DNA of 64,000 bases from Hypoxylon rubiginosum (taxonomy: Eukaryota > Ascomycota > Sordariomycetes > Xylariales > Hypoxylaceae): assembly GCA_902806565.1 (NCBI GenBank), contig CADCXA010000056.1:496001-560000 (forward strand). The letters run 5' to 3'. Under the pieces are notes generated by a model. It saw only the letters and a list, made by a program, of their open reading frames with translations, ran no database searches and was not told the DNA's origin. Below are positions 55,157 to 64,000 of the stretch, piece after piece; position 1 is the stretch's first letter; each line of letters begins with the position of its first letter. Position numbers and translations under genes: made by a program.

Positions 55157-56172
55157 TTTTTTGCATGACTTGTGGAGATTGGAGACAGTAGAAAGGAAAA
55201 ATGTAGGTATGAAAGTGGGAGTGGTGGAAGTTGTGGTGGAAATGGTGGGAAGATCGCAAGATTGTGTCAAAAGTATTAGCATTAAAGCTTAGGACTCAGG
55301 GACTTGGCCACACCCCATGGCTTATCGATAATATTAGCTCGCTGTGGGAAAGCGCTAGGCCCAGTTTAGACTAGTGTGAGTCTACCCAGGCAAGGATAGC
55401 TTCTAAGCGTATGATGTAACCCCCTAAAAAGGCATCAGATCCCTTTCTTACCCGCCGTTTAAGTCCACCTACCAGAATATTTCCACTTGGGCTCTTTGCA
55501 ACCTAAGGAAGTGAATTAGTGAGTCATTTATATTCATGATCGCGACATGTATATTTATCTGAAGCCCAGGTATTCATCACCGGACTTTATTCGGAAAATA
55601 CGCGATGATCACGGTGGGGTTTCTTTGTGGCATCTAAGCTTTGAAGCAGCCGCTGTGATTGGACAATGGTACAACCCTAGTTTAACATCTTCGGATAGAA
55701 TTACGTTTGTCTTATTGGCTACAGCTCGCCCCTTTTAGACCCAATATCAGACGCCTCAGCGTATACCTCAGCGTTTGCGTTACGCAATGTCGACTATAAA
55801 GCTCGACATGACTGACCAAGTACGATATTCTATATGCGTCACATCTCCATACCCGTTCGATGGTAGATTTCGGATCCAAAATCTACTTCGAGCAAGCTAA
55901 TTTCCAGTTCGTCGTCGTAGGGAGTTCTTGAGCATAGTCAGGACGCTAGGCAAGCATCTCACAACTACCTCCCTTCATTTTTGATATCTGTCCGCTGAGG
56001 AAAGTACTTGTCTACGGATTCTTTAGGTATATACCAAAATAAAAAACACATTTTCCATCTGCAGATAGGTTCGCCATTCATACTGTTGTCACAGGCTGGC
56101 GATAGTGTGTTCTAGAGTCACGGACAGTCTTGCGAAACAGGGAGTATTGATGAGAACTATGTAGGCAGCAGA

Positions 56173-56234
56173 CGTAAGTGAAAAAAAAAACGCCTTTCCT
56201 ACCTACCACTTTGACCACGGTTGTTGTTCTGTAT
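56173..56234 (+). repeat. Diverged direct repeat, copy A
   Basis: Begins CGTAAGTG and contains TTGACCACGGTTGTTGTTC followed by TGTAT. It matches copy B at 56748-56813 with substitutions and small indels. Confidence 0.5.
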
Positions 56235-56747
56235 CTGCTCTTCCATCATACCATTCATCTGTAAATCGAATATACATTTTTATATTTTCTTCTCTAGTCA
56301 TCCCTTAGGGTTTCAACCTTTCGACTCCTGATCCCCTAAACGAGAGTTGACTGTGCTGGCCCAGATGGCGAGAAGTGTTGGTCCTAATAAGGGCTGGATT
56401 CAGAGGACAAAGAGCATTAATGCCTTATGTAGGTACGTACCTAGGTATAGGTGCGGGTATTTTGCACCTGCCTGCCTTTATCTCTGGCGTGCAGGCGCCT
56501 ACCTGTAGATGCCCTTTATATCAAATGAATTTTCCATCAGAACAACATGCCGTGGTCGAGTGGTAACTTGGGAAACCAATGCTAACATGAATTCAATAGG
56601 GCGGCCATTCAATTATCCTGAAGTGGATTGAATTGATGGATTTTAGGAACTTCTACTTTCGGTTGGCCCGGATGAGAGTTGGCTGGGAAAAGAATGTGTG
56701 AAGGTGGGCAGTAGATTGGACGCAATCAACTTGCAATAGTAACATAC

Positions 56748-56813
56748 CGTAAGTAAAATCATCTCCTTTCCCCCTACTATCCACCACCTTGACCATGGCT
56801 GTTGTTCTGTATG
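56748..56813 (+). repeat. Diverged direct repeat, copy B
   Basis: Begins CGTAAGTA and contains TTGACCATGGCTGTTGTTC followed by TGTAT, about 575 bp downstream of copy A. Confidence 0.5.
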
Positions 56814-58106
56814 TACCTTTTTTTCTTTTTCCCCTTATTTTTCAATCTTGTTACATGTTTCGACGGGTCAATATGATTTGAAAGTCGTGAACGCTCGCTT
56901 CAAGTTTATTGACGTCTCTGCCACTCTACCCCTATACCTAGCCTTAGCACAAATCTCAGTCGTACAATGAAGAAGGAATACTTTAACTTGGTAGTATTGA
57001 CCATCGGGTACAATGGGGTAGGATAGGTTCAAACTTGAAATTATTTATGCTAGTTACAAGAGAAAATTCCAGTTCGTGATCATGGACATCGTAGCAGGTG
57101 TACTTTGATAAATTTACTAGCTACGTCAGCGAGAGCAATGAACGTCCCTGAAAATCCCTTGACAGAGATATATCAAGGGATCTATGAGACGAAATAGGCA
57201 AAGTAGCGGTAGCTTCGTAGCGGCCGTACGAGAGGTCCGTGTCCTGTTGTCTTGTAATGCAAAAGCTTAGGCCGGTTTCCAAGAGTCATTATGACTTCAG
57301 GTAGAAAGTAGTGCCGACTAAGATGAAACGGCGATTCAACATTGCGAACCCATCTCCAATATGTCACGGATATCGGCAGTGTAACTATATAAACCTGTTA
57401 CACTGTATGGCTGATGTGAAGTAATCGACAGCATCATTTTCATCCAGCCTCCGTATGGAGCATGTTCGTTCAGACGTTCAGACGTCCAGAAAAGGGGGGC
57501 ATTGATTAGTAAGCGGATAAAGATACCTATCTGAAAGGGCGTAAATGACAACCCGCTCGCCGCAGCAAAAGAAACAAGGCTAATCATGCTATCTCGATTC
57601 TAGTGGTTCGATATACGGTGAGGGGGTATTGTGATAATTCCCTCCTATACTTGTATTAATAATACGCCCTGTCCAAATGCGATGTCGGATATGTACTAGA
57701 CTATAGACCTTTAGCTAAGAACGGAAAGCTGATGCCGCGTTAGAAATGGCCGATGTTCTAACCCGTGTCTTACCCCGCCCCTGAAAGAAGACGGCGAGGT
57801 CATCAAGGTACGCCGTGATATAAAAGGAGATATAGTGAATTGCTAAAAGGTTACATGACAGCTATCTGAGCGACGATGGAATCTTTCCTGCCTTTTACCG
57901 TAAATAAATCGCAGTGTTGTAGCTTTTACCTGATTTGATCGATCTACGGGAGCTGTCTTGTATGGATGTGACGGTGGGGTCGCATATATGCCGGTGCGCT
58001 CCATCAGGTCGGAGACTTGCAGAATCGGCCCCCCACGGTGCTGCGGTCGTTGATCTTGTAGTGTATAAAATCCCCTGTCATGACGTTATAATTAGAAATC
58101 CACTCA

Positions 58107-58114
58107 TATAAAAG
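58107..58114 (+). promoter_or_regulatory. TATA box of the GST gene
   Basis: TATAAAAG about 94 bp upstream of the GST start codon, the strongest TATA match in the 3-kb intergenic region. Confidence 0.5.
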
Positions 58115-58207
58115 CGTTTACTTACCTGTCTACTCGCCCGTTTACCTGTGAACACCAACCGGCAAGAATCGCAGCTAAGCTTACACTTCTAAATCAACAC
58201 TTGCAAG

Positions 58208-59125
58208 ATGTCGAACGAGATTGTATTCTTTGACCTGCCGTCTAAGCCGCCTTGCAAGTCGTGGTCGTTGAATCCATGGAAGAGTACGTGCCATGGTCAT
58301 TCCAGATAGTCTTGTCAAGACCTAACGTGATTGGAAATAGCTCGGCTTGCCCTGAACTTCAAGGGTCTTCCTTACAAGACGGAATGGGTGAGTACTATTG
58401 CCGTTTAAAGTGCTTACCCCCGACATTGCTGACTTGCGGCGCTAGGTTGAGTACCCAGACATCAAACCCAGATTTCAAGACCAGTGAGTTGTCTTATACT
58501 TGGCCGGCTCTCTCTCTGCTTCAAAGCATAGAGTATCCCATCGGCCACTCGTTAACAACGGTGTAGTCTCCCACCGGTGGACCTATACACTATCCCGGCT
58601 GTCATTATGCCCGATGGGACATGGTTGATGGATTCGTATACGATTGCCGATGTGCTCGAGGAGAAATATCCCGAGCCAAGCTTACGTCTCGACTCGCCAT
58701 ACATCCAGAGACTACGGGAACACCTGTTCGAAATGATGCCGCCTCTCACAGCTATCTACAAGCCCAAGGTTTGTAAACTCGTATTGAACGAGCCGAGTGC
58801 TGCATATTTCCGCAGAACTCGTGAGGTAGACGAAGGCATGACTTTGGAACAGCTAGAGGAGCAGAAAGGTGGCGCGAAGGCATGGGAGGCTGCGAAGCCA
58901 GGATTCCATAAGATCACCGATTTGCTGAAGGAGAACAGCGAGGGCCCGTTTTTCGAGGGAAAGACGGTTGGTTTCGTCGATTTCATTTGGGCCGGCACCC
59001 TCATTTTCTTCTCGAGATTTGGCGACGATGTGTTTGCAGACTTGCTGGAAGCTAGTGGGGACGGGGACGTTCATCTCAAGTTTCTCGAGGCCGTGAAGCC
59101 GTGGTCCGAGAGAGATGATCACTAA
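58208..59125 (+). CDS. Glutathione S-transferase, LigE/fungal etherase-like
   Basis: Four exons: 58208-58283, 58341-58387, 58446-58483 and 58567-59125 (239 aa). It should conjugate or transfer glutathione, with a thioredoxin-like N-domain (1-85) and an all-helical C-domain. The N-domain reads IVFFDLPSKPP, then LNPWKTRLALNFKGLPYKTEWVEYPDI, and after the last intron LYTIPAVIMPDGTWLMDSYTIADVLE. The cis-Pro lies in IPAVI and the glutathione-binding acidic-Ser pair corresponds to MDSY. The NPWKTRLAL block is typical of the fungal etherase-like (GTE/FuA, LigE-related) group rather than of Ure2p or omega types. Three introns (57, 58 and 83 bp) interrupt the first 55 codons, and all phases fit. The role may be detoxification of aromatic compounds; substrate unknown. 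Confidence 0.88.
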
Positions 59126-59743
59126 TCTTACCGGCGGTACTTTTGAGGTCAAAGAATCTTCAGACGGATCAGGAATCAGGCAAAGGTCATGTCAACATAG
59201 AAAATGGGCTAGTACTCTGCTTAGGCAACGTCTTGTTCCATTACATTGAATGAAAGGAAATGAGACATTTGAAAGTGAGGTAGTAACTGGAGTATCAAAA
59301 CGTATCAAAGAATGAGTAGCGGCTTCGAAATTTAAAGAAAGAAGACGGGATATCGATGATATGATTTTCTAATAAGTAGACTCTCAGTGTAGGAATTCAT
59401 AAATCTTGATCTCTTAATTCGTGTAGGAACTGTGCAACTGATGAGATGAGACCGCAACTTGAGATGTTGGCGCATTGACCAATAGAGGTACTTAGGTACA
59501 TCTTGAGAGATATCAGTGTCACGTGCTTCTCCCGCTCTTCCTGAAAATCGCTTCTTAGAATTTGTGGGTCCCTAGGGTTTTCCTCCAAAGCCGCACAATT
59601 TCGCGCCTGTGAACTTCCGCTACCAAGAAATTTGGAGACCATCGAACTTTTTCGTGACCAACGCCCACTTCGACAACCCTTTCGTCTTCGCCATTTCGAC
59701 CAACACTACGACCCCTAACGAAACTCCGAATTAATCAGTCGCA
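59126..59743. other. Intergenic: GST 3' flank and uL14 promoter
   Basis: About 0.6 kb. The minus-strand frame 59397-59642 covers the uL14 promoter and is not supported. A TACTTAGGTAC-type element lies at 59488-59498. The 100 bp before the start are pyrimidine-rich, as expected for a ribosomal protein gene. Confidence 0.5.
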
Positions 59744-60788
59744 ATGGCAAAGCTTTCGTAAGTCTATTTTATTCGGTCTCGAATCTCGCAATTGGTATTG
59801 GGAAGCTTGGAGGGGTACGGCAAGAGGGGGAACTTTGGCGCGGGGTGACAAGATGAGAAGAATCCGACTTGGAGCGGGATGTAGGAGGATGAGATACGGA
59901 ATTTTCTGCTGTAAAATCCTGTAGAATTGAGAAGTACGGGAATCAAATGCTGGGCTCCAAGTCTACAGGTGGAATCGGGGACAGATTGTAAGAGGTGGAC
60001 GATTAGATTACGAGATCATGGGACGACGCAGCCTTGAGGACACAAATTTACTAACACTCTACTTCACAGGCGTGGTGCCCCCGGTGGCAAGCTAAAGATG
60101 ACCCTCGGTCTCCCCGTGTAAGAACACACCCCGCCAGACGAAACCACCCGAGTCTCGAAACACGTCCGCTAATGGCTTTTTTCCAAATAGCGGTGCTATC
60201 ATGAACTGCGCAGACAACTCGGGCGCCCGAAACCTGTACATCATCTCCGTCAAGGGTATCGGTGCCCGCCTGAACCGTCTGCCCGCCGGTGGTGTCGGTG
60301 ACATGGTCATGGCCACCGTCAAGAAGGGAAAGCCCGAGCTCCGCAAGAAGGTCCACCCCGCCGTTATCGTCAGACAGTCCAAGCCCTGGAAGCGAACCGA
60401 CGGTGTTTTCCTGTACTTTGAGGACAACGCTGGTGTGGTGAGTTTTTGTCTATTCATATGTCCCGAACACCTGTCGACTAGCTAGCCGGCTTCACGCAAT
60501 TTTGAGGAACAGCCTCGTTGGAATCTCATACGCTATTGGCACGCATGGAGCAGTGGCAATCACACCTTCTGATTTCGCCTATATTGTACCTACGACGCGC
60601 ATACTGACTATGTTTATAGATCGTCAACCCCAAGGGTGAGATGAAGGGCTCTGCCATCACCGGACCCGTCGGCAAGGAGGCTGCTGAATTATGGCCCGTA
60701 AGTGACCTCACCTTATATGCATAGTCATACCGCAAGTACTGACTTGACCACACAGCGTATTGCCAGCAACTCTGGTGTTGTGATGTAA
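59744..60788 (+). CDS. RPL23: 60S ribosomal protein L23 (uL14)
   Basis: Five exons: 59744-59757, 60070-60117, 60191-60437, 60620-60697 and 60756-60788 (139 aa, the canonical eukaryotic length being 137-140). It binds 28S rRNA near the GTPase-associated centre and forms part of the subunit interface. The whole chain is conserved: [108 protein letters not shown], and [10 protein letters not shown] at the C-terminus. The first intron is long (312 bp) and lies after 14 coding bases, a common arrangement in fungal ribosomal protein genes that may carry expression-promoting sequence. All four introns have canonical ends. Confidence 0.98.
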
Positions 60789-61780
60789 ACGGGGAGCTTT
60801 TTTTCGAGAGAGCGCATTGGGAAGAGAGGTAGATTCACACGGACCTACCTTTTTTTTGACGACAAAGTCAACGACTGGGACAAAACCTACATGACCAGCT
60901 AGCTAGCTTTACTTCATGAAAGATGGAGGATTAGGAAGCAGACACTTACTTTTAAATTTGTGTGCTGGTAGGACTGGTCACTTTGCATTTCGGCTACGGG
61001 GCGTAAAGGAGACATACCAAAAGAAACAGCATCCTGAACAAATGAAAAAACGTTCAGTTCCTAATTTTTGTGCCTGTCGAATCTTTAAGTGAATTGTATC
61101 TGCTGTTCAACGTGATTTGTCCGTATCTCTCTTGAATACCATGAAATTGTATCCCCTGATTTACGAAAATACCACTGTGCACACCGGGATAATCCCTGTC
61201 AAGCAGCCCCCCTATTTCCATTTCGGACCAACTCAAGCAACCTCATGCGGTACTATAACCAGCAAGCAGCAGTAGAGATGAGGCTCCAGTGTAGATGTCT
61301 TACGTCCAATACTATAAACAGGTAGTAAATAACACGCTTGGTTTATCAAATCCTGTTACTTTCCATACAGGTGATCAACACCTCATGTCACTTGTGCAAT
61401 GATGAGTCTCTTCCAAGTTGATGTGTAGGTACTGGGTATTTCCCTTGAATTTTATGTAAATGCAAAGCAGACTAATCGATGCGTTGCTTTTGTACTCTAT
61501 CATAACCGGCAATGCTTGCTTCATGCTGTGTATTGGTGTGGTGTATTGGTGAAATGGTATACCTACACCACCTACCAATGCAAAAGGGTGAATACCCCCT
61601 TCCCGCCTCCCAAAAAGTCAAAACCGCTCATGCATTTATGCTATTCCTCGCCCCCCTCCCTGTCATTCTCACTCCCCTTCCTCCTCCCCTATCCCCTCTC
61701 CCCTCTCCCCTCTCCCCTATCCTCTATCATCCCCGCTCCCTTCCCCCCGTCCTTCTCCCCCCCTGGTGTCGCTACGGAGT
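60789..61780. other. Convergent intergenic region, 1 kb
   Basis: This holds 3' flanks of RPL23 and the AT-hook gene. It ends in a long pyrimidine tract (61644-61763) that leads into a perfect hairpin at the AT-hook gene's stop codon. No gene. Confidence 0.6.
61644..61763 (+). repeat. Polypyrimidine tract with CTCCC-type units
   Basis: About 120 bp with few purines, including consecutive CCCTCTCCCCTCTCCCC-type repeats. On the transcribed minus gene the 3' UTR would be a G/A-rich run with many GGGG groups. Confidence 0.85.
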
Positions 61781-61802
61781 CTAATGCTCCGTAGCGACAC
61801 CA
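61764..61802. terminator. Perfect 16-bp inverted repeat spanning the AT-hook gene stop codon
   Basis: Arms TGGTGTCGCTACGGAG (61764-61779) and CTCCGTAGCGACACCA (61787-61802) are exact reverse complements around a 7-base loop. The TAG stop (61783-61781) is in the loop; the right arm is the last five codons. In RNA this is a strong GC-rich hairpin. Calling it a terminator is inference; it may instead be a chance sequence or a 3'-end/stability element. Confidence 0.5.
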
Positions 61803-64000
61803 TCCTTGTCCTCGGACTCGGTGTCCTCAGACGGGACCGCGCGTGTCTGCCCCTGCTCGGGGTTGGTTGGTGTGGTGGGAGCCGGCACCTTGGCGCTCTG
61901 CTTCTTGGCAGCCAGAGTCGCGCGGCGCTTCTGGACGGCTCCGTTCATCGAACCGGAGTTCCACCGAGCTGTTGTAGAGTATTAGCATCACTTCTCTAAT
62001 CCAAATGCATCAAGTTTAATACATACCCTTCATGGAGGCAGACATCTTCTCGGACTTCGTCATCGCGCTGTAGTCCTTAGGGGCCTCTGCCCCGTCGGCA
62101 GGAGCGCCGTGGTCGACAGCTCCGTTCGAGACAACGTAACCGTTGGTATTTCCGGTTACGTTGCTGCCGGTTGTGGGTGCCGGCACGGGGTTCGCGGAGG
62201 GTACTACAGAGTGACCTCTCGATGTAGAGGCCGAAGAGGGAACCTTGAGCTTGATGATCTTAGAAACCTTCGGCACAGGGACCACCTTCGGCTCCGGCTG
62301 TTGCGCCGGGGCGGGCTCTGATGCGGCGGTCACATTCTTGATCCGCGTCTGCTTCTTGGGCGCAGCTCTGGCTCGCTTAGGTTTGGGCTCTTCGATAAAG
62401 TCGTCGTCCACATCGTTTGTGAACTTTCGCTGACGTTTCTCACGAAGCGAATAGTTGCTGGTGGACGCCACCGTCGCCACCGTTGCGGTTGACGAAGCGG
62501 TAAGGGGGCGGGTTTCCTCACCTTGGTCTACCGAGGTTGCCGAATACGCGGAGTTGAAGGATCCGGGTAGGTTCTCGACCTTGCGAGAGTTCTTTCGACG
62601 GGGCGATGGCTTGGCAATCGCTCGTGACTCAGTACCATTTGCTACGCCGTCGTGTACGTCTTCTGTAGCTGTGGTTGTGGCAAGAGTAGAAGCTGCGGGA
62701 GTTTGGCGTCTGCGTTTGCGAGCTGGTTGTTTCTGCTCCTCCATTTGCTCGGCTCCTCTCTTCGGCGACGACTTTTGCTCGAGCTCCGGCTTTCCATCGG
62801 ATAGGGGTTCGACCTCAGATTTGCGTGTAGCCTTAGCACCTGACTTGGCCTGTGACTTGGCCTGCGCCTTAGATCGTGCTTTGGGCTTTGATTTAGGCTC
62901 CGCCTCGAGCTGAGGCTCGGGCTCGACATTAGGTTCCGGTTCTGCGGCCGGAGTTGGTATAACGGGTTCCGGGAGTGGGTTCTTGCGGGGACGACCACCT
63001 CTGCCCTTCTTCTTCGGGGGCTCCTGCTCAACGGGTTCAGGCTTTTGCTGGTTAGAATTCAGGTCGGTATTCTCCTGAGTCTGGGCGGTACGGCGTCCGC
63101 GGCGCTGAGACGGCACGGGGCTAGAGTCTCTGTTGGCGGCGCCACCTCCGTTGGACTTTTCTGCCGCTTTTCTAGGTCGCTTTCCTTGAGCCGAGTCTTC
63201 GGCTTCAGCCGCCTTGGGAGTCTTCTTGCCTCGGCGCAATCGGCCGTTACGACCATAAAGGTCTTCTCGCTGCTCGCTTGGGTCCTGCTCGCCAACCAAC
63301 TTAGCGTCGGGTTTGTACTCGAATCCGTAGGCGTTGGCCATAATCCTGTCCTGCTGCCGAGTATAGGCCTGATCGTAGGTGTACTCCTTTTCGGCTCGGA
63401 TACCCTTCACGACGAAATCCTTCGCTCGCTCCGGATTTGCTGTAGGATCTTTTTCGACAGCCGCTTGGACGCGGCGCTCGAAAGCTTCCTCTTCTCTCTG
63501 ATAACGTATCGAGTTGTCATGATCGTCCGTTAACTTGCGTAGCTCGTTGAATTCCTCTTGCCAAGCTACGAGGCATCGGTTGGCCACTTCGGTGCGGTAA
63601 TACAATTCCTCGATAGGCAATGACTTGATGTCGCTGAACAGGTCAAGAAACTCAGAGGCCGGTCGCAATTGGTTGAAGCGGAATTGGTTCTTCACGGCGT
63701 TCTGAGTGTTAGTAGGCTCTGCTGCTGCGGAAGGTGTGTTGGCAGCAGTCTCTGCGGGAGTGTCTCCAAAGGAGCCATTAGCCTTGTCATCGGTAATAGC
63801 GGTAGGATATCCGGTCGCTACATCTTTGGCAGCTGTGTCCTGTTGCGTAGCGTCTTCGTTCGCGATGTCGAGTTTCAATCCCTGATCAGCCGTATCATCG
63901 GCGTCCGGCCCGACCTCAGGGCTGGCTGCGGCATCAGCTTCATGAGTAGTGTCACTGTCCGCTTCGGAATTGACATCTGCGTCAGCCTCGGGCTCGTCGT
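61781..64000 (-). CDS. AT-hook nuclear protein, 5' end outside window
   Basis: Visible exons: 64000-62027 (open at the right edge, no start codon seen) and 61968-61781, about 720 aa shown. The protein is probably chromatin-bound. From the edge it has an acidic region, then a helical conserved block (FRFNQLRPASEFLDLFSDIKSLPIEEL, with NRCLVAWQEEFNELRKLTDDHDNSIRYQREEEAFERRV) and RIMANAYGFEYKPD. Then follows a long Lys/Arg/Pro/Glu-rich disordered part with an AT-hook core KGRGGRPRKNP. A repeated KSKPKARSKAQAKSQAKSG stretch and clusters such as RKRRRQ suggest nuclear localisation. The intron has GTATGT and CAG and joins MSASMKG to ARWNSGSMNGAVQKRRATLAAKK, which looks conserved. I do not recognise an assigned function. 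It converges with RPL23. Confidence 0.75.

Larger units (their letters stand above)
55157..58207. other. Gene-poor AT-rich region, 3 kb
   Basis: RPD3 promoter on the left and GST promoter on the right. The middle has no convincing frame; 55547-55738 (+), 56375-56566 (+), 57182-57367 (-) and 57336-57587 (-) are short and unrecognised. It contains two diverged copies of a 60-bp block (56173 and 56748) and an exact TACCTAGGTA at 56438. No transposon ends or tRNA found. Confidence 0.45.

Noticed and set aside
56550..56575. tRNA box A-like TGGTCGAGTGGTAA
   Set aside because: No matching box B or cloverleaf downstream.
1..64000. Transposons, CRISPR arrays, rRNA genes, bacterial-type operons
   Set aside because: Looked for on both strands; no terminal repeats with transposase-like frames, no spaced direct repeats of CRISPR type, and no rRNA-like blocks were seen.

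Overview
The window reads as nuclear DNA of a filamentous ascomycete (Pezizomycotina, most likely a Sordariomycete). Genes are single transcription units on both strands. Most are split by short introns of about 50-120 bp with GTANGT-type donors, CTAAC-like branch points and YAG acceptors. Housekeeping proteins are unmistakably fungal (Npt1, Sbh1, Msd1, AP180, Tfb3, NudC, Bud27/URI, Rpn11, Rpd3, uL14). No operons, CRISPR arrays, rRNA or convincing tRNA genes were seen. The class is inferred from gene content and style, not from a database match.

Layout. 1-2414: GC-rich, coding-like but broken sequence. 2415-9324: secreted GH18 chitinase with a CBM18 tail (-), nicotinate phosphoribosyltransferase (-), Sec61 beta (+), short-chain dehydrogenase (-). 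11292-25232: a large GT28-type glucosyltransferase with a C-terminal ubiquitin-interacting-motif array (+), a small CHZ-like acidic protein (+), mitochondrial aspartyl-tRNA synthetase (-), an AP180/ANTH endocytic adaptor (+). 25233-30399: TFIIH subunit Tfb3 (-) and NudC (+) from a shared divergent promoter, then Bud27/URI (-). 31106-35161: a Ctr-type copper transporter and a DIT1/PvcA-type isocyanide synthase in tandem on the minus strand. 35162-38548: 3.4 kb without a gene. 38549-44138: tannase/feruloyl esterase (+), a DUF3405 type II membrane protein (-), a serine/threonine-rich single-pass wall-sensor-like protein (+). 45818-49218: two fungal proteins of unknown function (-). 49781-55156: Rpn11 (-), a six-cysteine small secreted protein (+), Rpd3 histone deacetylase (-). 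55157-58207: 3 kb gene-poor. 58208-64000: glutathione S-transferase (+), ribosomal protein uL14 (+), and an AT-hook protein (-) that runs off the right edge.

How genes may work together. Most of the window is ordinary core genome. The most interesting pairing is the copper importer 1.2 kb downstream of, and co-oriented with, the isocyanide synthase. Fungal isocyanides are known copper ligands and some isocyanide synthase clusters respond to copper starvation, so this may be a minimal copper/isocyanide locus. The link here is inference from proximity plus a shared TGAGCAA motif in both upstream regions. The chitinase, tannase and small secreted protein point to a wall-degrading or plant-associated lifestyle. 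Exon boundaries were assigned by eye from splice signals, reading phase and family conservation; every spliced model given has an intact frame.
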